A DNA stretch of 64,000 bases from Bacteroidota bacterium (GCA_947469885.1 CANIQT010000005.1:113794-177793); one strand, 5' to 3'; counted from the first letter of the stretch, positions 35,527 through 44,911 are shown. The notes: generated by a model not told the origin, from the letters alone. Program-made: numbers and translations.

Positions 35527-36665
35527 AAAAGAAACCCTTGGAGATTGTAGTAAATACTCGCCTTTTATTAAAAGACCGTTTAGAAGGCATCGGGTGGTTC
35601 ACTTTCGAAACGATGAAACGCATTACCAACAATCATCCTGACGATCATTTTGTTTTTTTGTTCGACAGGGATTTTGATGAAGAATTTCTTTTTGCTGATA
35701 ACATTACTCCCATCATTCTTTCCCCACAGGCACGACATCCGTTTTTGTTTTACTGGTGGTTTGAATTTACAGTTGCTAATTTTTTAAATAAATTCAAACC
35801 TGATTTATTTCTTTCGCCAGACGGATACATGTCACTAAGGGCTAATTGTAAACAATTAGCAGTGATTCATGATTTAAGTTTTGAGCATTATCCTAATGAT
35901 GTTTCGTATATCGTTCGCAAATACTACAAACATTTTTTCCCGAAGTTTGCTCAAAAAGCAGAGCGAATTGCTACTGTTTCTGAATTTTCCAAAAATGATA
36001 TTATCAAACAATATTGTATTAATTCTTCGCTGATTGATGTGGTGTATGATGGTTGTAATGAAGCTTTTCAGCCAATTAGTGAAGCATTGCAAACCGCAAC
36101 CAAAAACAAATTTTCTCAAGGCAATGATTACTTTTTATTCGTTGGTGCATTGCATCCCCGAAAAAACATTTCGCGATTGTTCCAGGCTTTTGATAAATTT
36201 AAGTCAACACAATCGAGTAATGTAAAATTGATGATAGTAGGCGAAAAGTATTATTGGACAAGGGAGATAAAGATGACTTTCATCAACATGAGATTTAAAG
36301 ATGATGTAATTTTTACAGGAAGATTGTCCACTGAAGACTTGCAAAATGTAATTGCATCAGCATTAGCAATGACGTACATTCCTTATTTTGAAGGTTTCGG
36401 AATTCCAATTTTGGAAGCATTTAATTGTGATACTCCTCTTATTACAAGCAACATTACTTCCATGCCGGAAGTAGCCGCAGATGCAGCTTTGCTGGTTGAC
36501 CCGTTTTCTGTTGATTCCATTTCGAATGCAATGCTTTATCTTTATAAAGACGAAGAGATGCGAAACACCTTGATTTCAAAAGGAAGAAAACGAAGGTTGG
36601 ATTTCAGTTGGGATAAAACTGCTGATGCGCTTTGGGAAAGTATTGAAAAAACGGTGAATAGTTAG
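35490..36665 (+). CDS. Family 4 glycosyltransferase
   Basis: 391 residues from an ATG that overlaps the upstream phosphatase by 37 bp; homologous sequence appears to begin near KPLEIVVNTRLL, so a downstream start is possible. The GT-B fold is shown by FVGALHPRKNISRLF (about 216-230), the EGFGIPILEAF donor-site motif (EX7E type) and SNITSMPEVAADAALLVDP. It transfers sugar from a nucleotide sugar, probably in surface glycan assembly. It is translationally coupled to the phosphatase gene. Confidence 0.85.
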   Translation: MHRQTNFVFSKVKKKPLEIVVNTRLLLKDRLEGIGWFTFETMKRITNNHPDDHFVFLFDRDFDEEFLFADNITPIILSPQARHPFLFYWWFEFTVANFLNKFKPDLFLSPDGYMSLRANCKQLAVIHDLSFEHYPNDVSYIVRKYYKHFFPKFAQKAERIATVSEFSKNDIIKQYCINSSLIDVVYDGCNEAFQPISEALQTATKNKFSQGNDYFLFVGALHPRKNISRLFQAFDKFKSTQSSNVKLMIVGEKYYWTREIKMTFINMRFKDDVIFTGRLSTEDLQNVIASALAMTYIPYFEGFGIPILEAFNCDTPLITSNITSMPEVAADAALLVDPFSVDSISNAMLYLYKDEEMRNTLISKGRKRRLDFSWDKTADALWESIEKTVNS

Positions 36666-36692
36666 CAAGCAATAGGTAATAGACAATTGTAA

Positions 36693-37292
36693 ATGCTCAA
36701 AAAATATTTCGATAAAAAATTAATAGAAGCAGGATGTGACGAAGCAGGAAGAGGTTGCCTGGCAGGTGATGTGTTTGCTGCAGCTGTTATTCTCCCTAAA
36801 AATTTCAAGAATAAAATTCTGGATGATTCAAAAAAATTAACGGATAAGCAACGAAAATTGCTACGCCCTATTATTGAAGAAAATGCAATTGCATGGAGTG
36901 TGGCTCAGGTAACTGCTCAGGAGATAGATGAAATAAATATTCTGAATGCCTCGTTTTTAGCCATGCATAGAGCCATCGAAAAATTAAATATAGTTCCTGA
37001 AAGTTTGTTGATTGATGGAAATCGTTTTAAAAAATATAAAAATATTCCTCACAATTGTATTATTCAGGGCGATGGGAAATACATGAGCATAGCTGCTGCA
37101 TCTATACTTGCCAAAACCTATAGGGATGATTACATGGACAAATTGCACGAAGAATTTCCGCATTACAACTGGCTAAAAAATAAAGCCTATGGTACGATCA
37201 AACATCGCGAAGCAATAAAAAAATACGGGGTTACAGTTCACCACCGAATGAGTTTTCGGTTGTTACCAGAACAATTAGAACTTGAATTTTAG
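36693..37292 (+). CDS. rnhB: Ribonuclease HII
   Basis: 199 residues, normal length. The active site is complete: [13 protein letters not shown] (Asp16, Glu17), Asp108 (LLIDGN) and Asp145 (KTYRDDYM). It removes ribonucleotides from DNA. It lies 27 bp after the glycosyltransferase, and its stop overlaps the ftsX stop by 4 bp tail to tail. Confidence 0.95.
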   Translation: MLKKYFDKKLIEAGCDEAGRGCLAGDVFAAAVILPKNFKNKILDDSKKLTDKQRKLLRPIIEENAIAWSVAQVTAQEIDEINILNASFLAMHRAIEKLNIVPESLLIDGNRFKKYKNIPHNCIIQGDGKYMSIAAASILAKTYRDDYMDKLHEEFPHYNWLKNKAYGTIKHREAIKKYGVTVHHRMSFRLLPEQLELEF

Positions 37293-38158
37293 TAATGCAA
37301 ATCGTCTGATTTCAAGCGCAGGTATTTGCGAACAGCTAGAGAAGTACTTATCCAGGATATAATTATTCCTAGTAAAATTACCAATCCGAACAGCGAGGCT
37401 AGCACATTGGGGTCTTCCAGTTCAGCCAATTGTGGTATTTGTTTTTCGAGCACATAAAGAAATCCGATTAACAACCCAATGGCAATGATGGAGCCGTAAA
37501 CCCCATGTTTAATGCCTTTGAGCACAAATGGTCGCCTTATGAAACCTTGAGTGGCTCCAACCAATTGCATGGTTTTTATTATAAATCGTTTGCTGTAAAT
37601 GGATAATCGAATGGTGTTATTAATCAATGCCAGAGCAATAATCATTAATAATATACTTATAGCCAATACTCCAAGGCTGATGTTTCTTGCATTTTCATTA
37701 ATGGTGTTTACCAACGATTTCTGAATCACCACTTCTTTCACCAACTTACTATCCATCACTCCTTTTTCAATCCAGTTCAAACTATCGTTATTTGCATATT
37801 CTGCTTTCAGATGCACGTTTATGGATGAAAGTAGTGGATTGTAACCTAGGAAACTAATAAAATCCTCTCCCAAATCTTTTTGTAATCTTTCAGCGGCTTC
37901 TTCCTTTGTGATAAATTCAGTAGACTTTACAAACGGTGATGCATCGAGTGTTTTGGTGAGGTGTTCCACATCCACTTCCTTGGCATTATCGTTCAATATT
38001 ATCTGGAACCCGATATTTTCTTTCACATTATCCGCCAGTTTGCGGGTGTTAATAATAATGATGCCCAGTAAACCAAGCATAAACAAAACCAGCGAAAGAC
38101 TAACGATGGTTGTGAATGACGAGCCTGCTAATTTGCGTTTTGTGTATTTATCCGACAC
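37289..38158 (-). CDS. ftsX: Cell-division protein FtsX (permease-like)
   Basis: 289 residues with four membrane helices (about 18-38, 165-185, 210-235, 260-280). A periplasmic loop (about 45-160) lies between helices 1 and 2, and the last helices carry the FtsX permease signature. It normally pairs with the ATPase FtsE to activate septal peptidoglycan hydrolases. FtsE is not adjacent, as is common in Bacteroidota. Confidence 0.9.
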   Translation of the reverse strand: MSDKYTKRKLAGSSFTTIVSLSLVLFMLGLLGIIIINTRKLADNVKENIGFQIILNDNAKEVDVEHLTKTLDASPFVKSTEFITKEEAAERLQKDLGEDFISFLGYNPLLSSINVHLKAEYANNDSLNWIEKGVMDSKLVKEVVIQKSLVNTINENARNISLGVLAISILLMIIALALINNTIRLSIYSKRFIIKTMQLVGATQGFIRRPFVLKGIKHGVYGSIIAIGLLIGFLYVLEKQIPQLAELEDPNVLASLFGLVILLGIIISWISTSLAVRKYLRLKSDDLHY

Positions 38159-38317
38159 GGTTTTAAAATTTGATTGCTGTTTGCTTTAAAAAAACTTCGG
38201 ATAAAAATAGGTATTTTAATTACACCCCGATTTCTTAAATCAGATTGAAATAAACAATTGGGAGTTAATAACCGTAGGGTTTCGGAAAGAAGAAAGCTAT
38301 ATTTTCGTTGCTTTTGT
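38159..38317. other. Intergenic leader of ftsX and the barrel gene, no gene
   Basis: A divergent intergenic region of 514 bp in total (38159-38672). It holds a 21-bp array, a TTTGCGC repeat near 38620-38645 and the promoter of the barrel gene. I see nothing else. Confidence 0.55.
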
Positions 38318-38422
38318 CACTCTTCGATTGATTCTGTACACTTCTCGATTGATTCTGTAAACTCTTCGATTGGTTCTCTACACTTCTCGATTGGTTCTAT
38401 ACACTCTTCTACTGATTCTCCT
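38318..38422. repeat. 21-bp degenerate tandem array, five units
   Basis: Unit starts are 38318, 38339, 38360, 38381 and 38402, exactly 21 bp apart. The core is CACTTCTCGATTGATTCTGT plus one base. Units alternate CACTCTTCG and CACTTCTCG. Confidence 0.9.
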
Positions 38423-38637
38423 TATTTCTATGAACAGGGTTTTTAAAAGAGACAAGTTTTTAAGTTTTATAACTGTCAATTTGCCAATTATTAAAGTATG
38501 ATTCCTTTTATACTTCTCTGTTTCTGGTTTTGAGAAGTAAAAAAAGTTTATACAAAATATAAGGTGCATTTTGCTTTTGTTGATATAATAAAGAAATCAC
38601 GAATTAATTATTTCTTTTCCTTTGCGCACTCAGCGCC

Positions 38638-38668
38638 TTTGCGAGAAAAAATTTAATCAATACCTTTG
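38638..38668 (+). promoter_or_regulatory. Promoter of the outer-membrane barrel gene
   Basis: TTTG (38638-38641) and TACCTTTG (38661-38668), 19 bp apart. The coding sequence would begin only 5 bp later. Confidence 0.65.
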
Positions 38669-38672
38669 CACA

Positions 38673-39341
38673 GTGATTAAACGCAAAGTACTTATCTCCT
38701 TTCTTTTCTTTCTTTTTGTTGCAACATTAAAATCGCAACCCACTTTGGATACCATAAAGTATTCGCTTACTCAAAGCCCCCGTATGTTTTTCAAATTTGA
38801 TAGTCGTTATTCATTTATTGATAATAGCAGTGCAAAAATGGTGGGAGTAAAAGTTGGGTTTAATTATGGCAACCGGTTAAATCTTGGAATTGGGTATAAT
38901 CAGCTATCGCCCAAAACAACTGGTTTTGATGAAACAGTTTACTATATTAACCAAGCAGGCCAAATGGAGAGTACATCAAAAACACTCAAGTTGTTTTATA
39001 TTTCGGTAGATGTGGAATACATTTTTTACAATCCCAAACATTGGCAATTAAGCATGCCGCTAAAAATTGGTGTTGGAGATAATTATTATAAATATACCAT
39101 CGAAGGGGTTGACAGAAGAGTTGAAGAAAGTCTGAATTTTGTTTATGAGCCTACAATTTCAATAGAATATAAACCCATCCGATTTATAGGAGTAGGTGCC
39201 GATGTGGGTTACCGGTTTATGGTTAACGAACACCGAAAGCTCAATCAAAAGTTTACTTCTTATATAATAGGGTTTAAATTTTTGATTTATTATTCTGAGA
39301 TTTATAAGTATTTCTTTCCAAAAAGTAAATTAATTCATTAA
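38673..39341 (+). CDS. Putative outer-membrane beta-barrel protein
   Basis: 222 residues if started at GTG 38673, which begins the signal peptide (VIKRKVLISFLFFLFVATLKSQ). The frame continues upstream, but through the promoter and a TTTGCGC repeat. The mature part alternates hydrophobic and polar strands (RMFFKFDSRYSFID, VGVKVGFNYGNRLNLGIGYN, FIGVGADVGYRFMV), typical of small porin-like barrels. No family is recognised and function is unknown. If the promoter reading is right, the mRNA is leaderless with a GTG start. Confidence 0.65.
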   Translation: MIKRKVLISFLFFLFVATLKSQPTLDTIKYSLTQSPRMFFKFDSRYSFIDNSSAKMVGVKVGFNYGNRLNLGIGYNQLSPKTTGFDETVYYINQAGQMESTSKTLKLFYISVDVEYIFYNPKHWQLSMPLKIGVGDNYYKYTIEGVDRRVEESLNFVYEPTISIEYKPIRFIGVGADVGYRFMVNEHRKLNQKFTSYIIGFKFLIYYSEIYKYFFPKSKLIH

Positions 39342-39343
39342 AA

Positions 39344-39384
39344 ACAAAAAAGGGTTTCAAACCGTGATAGCTTGAAACCCTTGT
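39344..39384 (-). terminator. Terminator of tRNA-Asn, possibly bidirectional
   Basis: Stem AAGGGTTTCAA/TTGAAACCCTT (39350-39382). On the minus strand it is followed by TTTTTGTTTT. It also ends the plus-strand barrel gene. Confidence 0.8.
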
Positions 39385-39392
39385 CTTTGTTG

Positions 39393-39466
39393 CTCTCCCT
39401 GCTGGACTTGAACCAGCGACCCTCTGATTAACAGTCAGATGCTCTAACCAACTGAGCTAAGGAAGA
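39393..39466 (-). tRNA. tRNA-Asn (GUU)
   Basis: 74 nt with acceptor TCTTCCT/AGGGAGA, D-loop AGCTCAGTTGGTTAGAGC, anticodon loop CTGTTAA (anticodon GTT) and T-loop GGTTCAAGTCC. The discriminator is G. Confidence 0.95.
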
Positions 39467-39490
39467 ATGACCTTTTTTTAAAAAGGAGTG

Positions 39491-39521
39491 CGAAAGTAGT
39501 TGGTTCAATTGAATTATGCAA
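39491..39521 (-). promoter_or_regulatory. Promoter of tRNA-Asn
   Basis: On the minus strand, TTG (39519-39521) and TACTTTCG (39491-39498) are 20 bp apart, 24 bp before the tRNA. It overlaps the divergent pfkB-type promoter. Confidence 0.55.
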
Positions 39522-39529
39522 TATATTTG
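39500..39529 (+). promoter_or_regulatory. Promoter of the PfkB kinase gene
   Basis: TTG (39500-39502) and TATATTTG (39522-39529), about 19 bp apart, 28 bp before the ATG. Confidence 0.6.
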
Positions 39530-39557
39530 TGCAAATTTTTTAAAAATAATTTAATTT

Positions 39558-40481
39558 ATGAGTTTACTTGTTGTAGGAACGGTTGCGTTTGATGCTATAG
39601 AAACCCCTTTTGGAAAAACCGATAAAATACTTGGAGGAGCCGCTACCTATATAGGTTTGGCAGCTTCTTACTTTACCAAAGAAATCAATTTAGTGTCTGT
39701 TGTTGGGGGTGATTTTCCAAAAGAAAATATTGATATGCTAAATAATCACCATATTAATACAGATGGGTTACAAATTATAAAAGAAGGAAAAACGTTCTTT
39801 TGGTCGGGCAAATATCATAATGATATGAATACACGAGATACCATTATTACCGAATTAAATGTTCTGGAAACATTTGACCCGATAGTTCCGGAAGAATATC
39901 AGGACTGTGAACTATTAATGTTGGGTAATTTAAGTCCACAGGTACAGTTGAGAGTATTAGCACAATTAAAAACCCGCCCGAAACTAATAGTACTGGATAC
40001 TATGAATTTTTGGATGGATATTGCTTTGCCTGATTTACTCACTATAATAATTAAGGTAGATGTATTGGCAGTTAATGATGGAGAAGCCCGTCAATTATCA
40101 GGAGAATACTCATTAGTAAAGGCGGCACAAAAGATTTTGGCAATGGGACCACAGTACCTTATTATAAAGAAAGGAGAACATGGGGCATTACTCTTTAATA
40201 AGGACCAAGTGTTTTTTGCTCCGGCATTGCCGTTGGAAGAAGTATTTGACCCAACAGGAGCAGGAGATTCGTTTGCAGGAGGGTTTATTGGTTATCTGGC
40301 ACAAACAAAAGACATTTCTTTCGAAAACATGAAACGCGCCATTATATTTGGTTCGGCAACTGCTTCTTTTTGTGTAGAGAAATTCGGGACAGAAAACCTT
40401 GTAGGACTTACTCAGGAGCAGGTGGATGACAGAGTACAAGAGTTTATTGACTTGGTTCAGTTTGATATTTCGCTGGTTTAA
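39558..40481 (+). CDS. PfkB-family carbohydrate/nucleoside kinase
   Basis: 307 residues, ribokinase fold. The N-terminal GGAATYIGLAAS motif is at 26-37. The C-terminal signature DPTGAGDSFAGGF gives catalytic Asp237 and the anion hole. It phosphorylates a sugar or nucleoside with ATP; the exact substrate cannot be read. It is monocistronic with a good promoter and shares an overlapping divergent promoter region with tRNA-Asn. Confidence 0.88.
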   Translation: MSLLVVGTVAFDAIETPFGKTDKILGGAATYIGLAASYFTKEINLVSVVGGDFPKENIDMLNNHHINTDGLQIIKEGKTFFWSGKYHNDMNTRDTIITELNVLETFDPIVPEEYQDCELLMLGNLSPQVQLRVLAQLKTRPKLIVLDTMNFWMDIALPDLLTIIIKVDVLAVNDGEARQLSGEYSLVKAAQKILAMGPQYLIIKKGEHGALLFNKDQVFFAPALPLEEVFDPTGAGDSFAGGFIGYLAQTKDISFENMKRAIIFGSATASFCVEKFGTENLVGLTQEQVDDRVQEFIDLVQFDISLV

Positions 40482-40600
40482 GGCATCTTGTAATGGATAG
40501 ATATTCCTCATTTCGTTCGGAATGAAGGGAGGAGTCTCAAAATTTTCAATAAAAAAACCAATCCCGTCAATTAGTTTTCAACATTAATTTTGTTAATTAA

Positions 40601-40631
40601 TTTGTCAGTAATAAAAAGATATGTATCTTCG
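40601..40631 (+). promoter_or_regulatory. Promoter of the ribosomal protein operon
   Basis: TTTG (40601-40604) and TATCTTCG (40624-40631), 19 bp apart, followed by CACCCC. It lies 56 bp before rplM. Confidence 0.6.
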
Positions 40632-40686
40632 CACCCCGTTTTAAAAAAGCGGATTAAAAAAGTATATAAATTAATACAAATCAATA

Positions 40687-41142
40687 GTGGAAGCAATAAG
40701 TTACAAAACGGTTTCGGCAAGTAAAGAAACTGTAAACAAAGGATGGGTAATCATTGATGCAGAAAACGAAGTATTAGGTCGTTTGGCATCTGAAGTAGCC
40801 TTTATTTTAAGGGGGAAAAACAAAACCAATTTTACGCCTCACGTAGATACCGGTGACAATGTTATTGTTATCAATGCGGAAAAAGTAAAATTGACAGGAA
40901 AAAAATTAACTGACAAAGAATATGTTCGCCATACAGGTTATCCGGGCGGACAACGTTTTGCAACTCCCAAAGAAGTGTTGGCAAAAAATCCTTCGGATGT
41001 TATCCGTAAAGCAGTAAGTGGAATGTTGCCAAAAAATAAATTGGGCGATGCTTTGAGACGCAATGTTTATATTTATGCAGGTGCAGAACATCCTCATACC
41101 GCACAACAACCCAAAGAAATTAAAATCAATTCAATTAAATAA
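40687..41142 (+). CDS. rplM: 50S ribosomal protein L13
   Basis: 151 residues, normal length. It uses a GTG start (GTG GAA GCA). The body contains WIIDAENEVLGRLASEVA-like sequence (WVIIDAENEVLGRLA), NKTNFTPHVDTGD, YVRHTGYPGG and AVSGMLPKNKLG, all characteristic of L13. It is first in the rplM-rpsI-rpsB cluster, 4 bp before rpsI. Confidence 0.97.
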   Translation: MEAISYKTVSASKETVNKGWVIIDAENEVLGRLASEVAFILRGKNKTNFTPHVDTGDNVIVINAEKVKLTGKKLTDKEYVRHTGYPGGQRFATPKEVLAKNPSDVIRKAVSGMLPKNKLGDALRRNVYIYAGAEHPHTAQQPKEIKINSIK

Positions 41143-41146
41143 ATAA

Positions 41147-41533
41147 ATGGAAGTAGTAAATACTCTTGGTAGAAGAAAAACCGCTGTAGCACGTGCTTAT
41201 GTGCAAAAAGGGAAAGGCGAAGTTGTAATCAATAATAAAGATTACAAAACCTATTTCACAACATCTGTTTTACAGTACAAAGTTAATCAGGCATTTGGTG
41301 TTACAAAAACATTGGGTGAATATGATGTAAAGGTAACTGTAAAAGGGGGCGGGGTAACAGGTCAGGCAGAAGCTGTACGTTTAGCAATTGCCCGTGCTTT
41401 AGTAGAAATGGATGCAAATCACAAACCTCTTTTAAAAGCAGAAGGTTTGATGACAAGAAATCCTAAAATGGTTGAACGTAAGAAACCGGGTCAGAAAAAA
41501 GCTCGTAAGCGTTTCCAATTCAGTAAACGTTAA
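41147..41533 (+). CDS. rpsI: 30S ribosomal protein S9
   Basis: 128 residues, normal length. The start NTLGRRKTAVARAYVQKGKG, the KGGGVTGQAEAVRLAIARAL motif and the basic C-terminus ending KARKRFQFSKR (its Lys-Arg tail contacts the P-site tRNA) identify S9. It lies between rplM and rpsB in the conserved order. Confidence 0.97.
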   Translation: MEVVNTLGRRKTAVARAYVQKGKGEVVINNKDYKTYFTTSVLQYKVNQAFGVTKTLGEYDVKVTVKGGGVTGQAEAVRLAIARALVEMDANHKPLLKAEGLMTRNPKMVERKKPGQKKARKRFQFSKR

Positions 41534-41572
41534 TCGTTTTATAAACTATAAACTAATCTTAAAAAACAATAA

Positions 41573-42424
41573 ATGCCAAGAACAAATTTTAATGAATTAT
41601 TAGATGCGGGGTCACACTTCGGTCACTTAAAAAGAAAATGGAACCCTGCAATGGCTCCTTATATTTTCACAGAAAAAAATGGTATTCACATCATTGATTT
41701 GAATAAAACAGTTGTGAAAATTGATGAAGCTGCAAATGCTTTGAAACAAATTGCAAAATCAGGTAAAAAAATATTATTTGTTGCTACTAAAAAACAGGCA
41801 AAAGATATAGTTGCTGAAAAAGTGAAAGCAGTAAATATGCCTTACGTAACTGAACGTTGGCCAGGTGGTATGCTTACCAACTTTGCAACTATCCGTAAAG
41901 CGGTTCGTAAAATGGCGACCATTGATAAAATGGCAACCGATGGTACTTTTAATAATATTTCTAAAAAAGAAAAATTACAAATCTCTCGTGTTAGAGCTAA
42001 ATTGGAAACCAACTTAGGAAGTATTGCAGATTTAACCCGTTTACCAGCGGCATTGTTTATTGTTGATATTTCTAAGGAACATATTGCGGTGGCAGAAGCA
42101 AAACGTTTGAACATTCCAACATTTGCAATTGTTGATACGAATTCAGATCCTAATTTGGTTGATTATGCGATTCCTGCAAATGATGATGCTTCAACTTCTA
42201 TAGCATTGATTACTGGTATTATTACTAAAGCAATTGAGGAAGGTTTGTCGGAACGTAAAGTTGATAAAGAAACTTCTCAAGAAGAAAAGGAAGGAGGCAG
42301 AACTACAGGCGATGCTTCGAACATGGCCGATGGAGAGCAGTTTAAATCGGCAAGTGATGAAGACGGTGCAAAGAAAGCCGCTCCTGCAGGACGAAAAAGA
42401 AAAACAGTAGCAGAAAAAAAATAA
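41573..42424 (+). CDS. rpsB: 30S ribosomal protein S2
   Basis: 283 residues. The N-terminus DAGSHFGHLKRKWNPAMAPYIF, WPGGMLTNFATIRK, and DLTRLPAALFIVDISKEHIAVAEA identify S2. The C-terminal 45 residues form a charged Gly/Ala/Lys extension (ending AGRKRKTVAEKK) longer than in E. coli S2, as in several Bacteroidota. A terminator follows before tsf. Confidence 0.97.
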   Translation: MPRTNFNELLDAGSHFGHLKRKWNPAMAPYIFTEKNGIHIIDLNKTVVKIDEAANALKQIAKSGKKILFVATKKQAKDIVAEKVKAVNMPYVTERWPGGMLTNFATIRKAVRKMATIDKMATDGTFNNISKKEKLQISRVRAKLETNLGSIADLTRLPAALFIVDISKEHIAVAEAKRLNIPTFAIVDTNSDPNLVDYAIPANDDASTSIALITGIITKAIEEGLSERKVDKETSQEEKEGGRTTGDASNMADGEQFKSASDEDGAKKAAPAGRKRKTVAEKK

Positions 42425-42428
42425 TCTT

Positions 42429-42460
42429 AAATGTCCTGACAAAATCGGGACATTTTTTTA
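42429..42460 (+). terminator. Terminator/attenuator after rpsB
   Basis: Stem AATGTCC/GGACATT with a T7 run, separating rpsB from tsf. Confidence 0.75.
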
Positions 42461-42540
42461 ATAGGAAATTTGGGGTAGGATGGGAACGCGGATTAATTAA
42501 GATTGTTTAAGATTAAAAAAGATTTATGATTTGATATATG

Positions 42541-42561
42541 ATAATTGACTTCGTCAATTAT
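42541..42561 (+). promoter_or_regulatory. Perfect hairpin ATAATTGAC-TTC-GTCAATTAT in the tsf leader
   Basis: A nine-base perfect stem with a three-base loop, 37 bp upstream of tsf. It is preceded by GATTAAAAAAGATT-type iterated words. Function is unknown; a leader structure or dispersed repeat is possible. Confidence 0.6.
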
Positions 42562-42597
42562 GATTAAGAAATAAAATAATTAACATAAAAATTAAAA

Positions 42598-43434
42598 ATG
42601 ACAACAATGACTATTACAGCAGCAGATATTAATAAGCTGAGACAAATGACAGGTGCAGGTATGATGGACTGCAAAAAAGCATTAACAGAAGCAGAAGGAG
42701 ATTTTGAAAAAGCAATTGATGAATTGCGTAAAAAAGGACAAAAAGTAGCGGCTAACCGTAGCGACCGTGATTCGAAAGAAGGAGTGGTAGTAGCAAAAAC
42801 AACTGCAGATAATGCAAAAGGTGTTGTGTTGGCAGTAAATTGCGAAACCGATTTTGTTGCAAAAAATGAAGCTTATCAGCAAATGGCTAATACTATGTTG
42901 GATATTGCTATTGCAAAAAACGCTAAGAATGCGGATGAATTAAAAGCATTAGCTTATGATGATAAAATAACTATTGGAGAAAAACTAATTGAGCAAACTG
43001 GTGTGATTGGTGAAAAAATTGAGTTGACTAAATACGAAATTGTAGAAGCTCCGTTTGTAATTGCTTATAACCACCCTGGAAGCAGACTGGCAAACATTGT
43101 AGGGTTTAGTTCTGCAGTGGTTAATGCTGAAGTTGCTAAAGATGTGGCAATGCAGGTGGCTGCAATGGCTCCGGTAGCTGTTGATAAAGGTGATGTGGAT
43201 GCTGAAACTATTCAAAGAGAAATTGAAGTTGGAAAAGAACAAGCCCGTGCAGAAGGAAAAGCGGAAGATATGTTGGAAAAAATTGCACTGGGTAAATTGA
43301 ATAAATTTTACAAAGAATCAACTCTTTTAAATCAGGAGTTTATTAAAGACAATAAAAAAACAATTGCTCAGTATATGAATGATTCGGAAAAAGGCTTGAC
43401 AGTGACAGGCTTCAAACGAATTGCATTGAGCTAG
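42598..43434 (+). CDS. tsf: Translation elongation factor Ts
   Basis: 278 residues; a second ATG at 42607 (MTITAADINKL) is an equally plausible start. It contains the signature LRQMTGAGMMDCKKAL, and VNCETDFVAKN in the core. It is the nucleotide exchange factor for EF-Tu. The usual rpsB-tsf pairing is kept but with a terminator and a 170-bp gap between. Confidence 0.96.
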   Translation: MTTMTITAADINKLRQMTGAGMMDCKKALTEAEGDFEKAIDELRKKGQKVAANRSDRDSKEGVVVAKTTADNAKGVVLAVNCETDFVAKNEAYQQMANTMLDIAIAKNAKNADELKALAYDDKITIGEKLIEQTGVIGEKIELTKYEIVEAPFVIAYNHPGSRLANIVGFSSAVVNAEVAKDVAMQVAAMAPVAVDKGDVDAETIQREIEVGKEQARAEGKAEDMLEKIALGKLNKFYKESTLLNQEFIKDNKKTIAQYMNDSEKGLTVTGFKRIALS

Positions 43435-43448
43435 TTTATTAATAATTT

Positions 43449-43480
43449 AAAAAGTCCCGATTAAATCGGGACTTTTTTTT
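43449..43480 (+). terminator. Terminator after tsf
   Basis: Stem AAAGTCCCGAT/ATCGGGACTTT followed by T8. Confidence 0.92.
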
Positions 43481-43521
43481 GCACCATAAATTTTGATTTT
43501 AATTCATAAAAAAACATTCAA

Positions 43522-44229
43522 ATGAAATACAAAAGAATCCTTCTGAAATTAAGTGGAGAGTCATTAATGGGTAACAAACAATTTGGGATTGACAACAGCC
43601 GCATTGCTGAATATGCTAAACAGATAAAAGAAGTATCTGAAATGGGAGTGCAGGTGGCAGTGGTAATAGGTGGTGGAAATATTTTCAGAGGAATACAAGC
43701 GGAAGAAGGAGGCATGGATAGGGTGCATGGCGATTACATGGGAATGCTTGCTACGGTTATTAATTCGATGGCGTTGCAATCTGCTTTGGAAAAGGCAGGA
43801 GTGGAAACCCGTTTGCAATCAGCTATTAAGATGGAACAAATATGTGAACCGTTTATTCGGAGAAAAGCAGTTCGTCATCTTGAAAAGAATCGGGTGGTGA
43901 TTTTTGGAGCGGGCACAGGAAACCCCTATTTTACAACTGATACAGCAGCTACGCTTCGTGCCATAGAAATAGAAGCGAATGTGGTGTTGAAGGGAACTCG
44001 TGTGGATGGAATTTATACTGCAGACCCTGAGAAAGATAAAACAGCAACTAAATATGCTACCATTACTTTTGATGAAGTGTATGCAAAAGGATTGGAAGTA
44101 ATGGATATGACAGCGTTTACACTTTGCAAGGAAAACAAATTGCCAATAATTGTATTTGACATGAATAAAACCGGCAACCTGAAAAAGATTATGGAAGGAG
44201 AAGAAGTAGGAACGTTAGTAGTGGTTTAG
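43522..44229 (+). CDS. pyrH: Uridylate kinase (UMP kinase)
   Basis: 235 residues, normal length. [41 protein letters not shown] and [13 protein letters not shown] are the amino-acid-kinase-fold motifs of bacterial PyrH. It phosphorylates UMP to UDP in pyrimidine synthesis. It lies between tsf and frr, the conserved bacterial order. Confidence 0.96.
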   Translation: MKYKRILLKLSGESLMGNKQFGIDNSRIAEYAKQIKEVSEMGVQVAVVIGGGNIFRGIQAEEGGMDRVHGDYMGMLATVINSMALQSALEKAGVETRLQSAIKMEQICEPFIRRKAVRHLEKNRVVIFGAGTGNPYFTTDTAATLRAIEIEANVVLKGTRVDGIYTADPEKDKTATKYATITFDEVYAKGLEVMDMTAFTLCKENKLPIIVFDMNKTGNLKKIMEGEEVGTLVVV

Positions 44230-44285
44230 AAAAATAATTTCTAGCAAAGACGCAAAGCACGCAAAGAAAAATGAAAAGAAAAATT

Positions 44286-44293
44286 TATCTTTG
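44286..44293 (+). promoter_or_regulatory. -7 element of frr (TATCTTTG)
   Basis: It matches TAnnTTTG, is followed by CACCC, and lies 46 bp before frr. Upstream is an ACGCAAAG dispersed repeat (about 44246-44270). Confidence 0.55.
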
Positions 44294-44338
44294 CACCCTA
44301 ATCTCAATACGCAATACTCATATCTCAATACTATAACT

Positions 44339-44902
44339 ATGAACGAAGACATACAATTTATATTAGACAATGCCAAAGAGCAAATGGATAAAGCAGTTTC
44401 GCATTTGGAAGCTGAACTGGTGAAAGTACGTGCCGGTAAAGCAAGTCCTACCATGCTCGAAAGTATTTCGGTAGATTATTACGGAACTCGCACACCACTA
44501 AACCAGGTAGCAAATATTAATACTGCTGATGCTCGAACTCTTGTTATTCAGCCTTGGGAAAAATCAATGCTGACACCAATTGAAAAAGCAATTATGGCGG
44601 CTAACCTCGGTTTGAATCCACAAAATGATGGTTTGTTGATTCGAATTTTAGTTCCTGCATTAACAGAAGAGCGCAGAAAGGAATTAGTTAAAAAAGCAAA
44701 ATCGGAGGTGGAGAATGGAAAGGTTAGTTTGCGAACTATTCGGAAAGAAGCAAATGAGGAATTAAAGAAATTGCAAAAAAACGGAACACCTGAAGATGAT
44801 ATTAAAGAAGCGGAAGCTAAGGTTCAGTTGTTGATTGATGGTTTTGTTTTGAAATGCGACAAGCATTTAGAGATAAAAGAGAAAGAGATAATGACGGTTT
44901 AA
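44339..44902 (+). CDS. frr: Ribosome recycling factor
   Basis: 187 residues from the ATG at 44339, the family's usual length; the frame runs 16 codons further up through the promoter and is rejected. It contains LEAELVKVRAGKASPTML, YYGTRTPLNQVANI and the C-terminal helix. It disassembles post-termination ribosomes with EF-G. Confidence 0.96.
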   Translation: MNEDIQFILDNAKEQMDKAVSHLEAELVKVRAGKASPTMLESISVDYYGTRTPLNQVANINTADARTLVIQPWEKSMLTPIEKAIMAANLGLNPQNDGLLIRILVPALTEERRKELVKKAKSEVENGKVSLRTIRKEANEELKKLQKNGTPEDDIKEAEAKVQLLIDGFVLKCDKHLEIKEKEIMTV

Positions 44903-44911
44903 AAAATTGTT

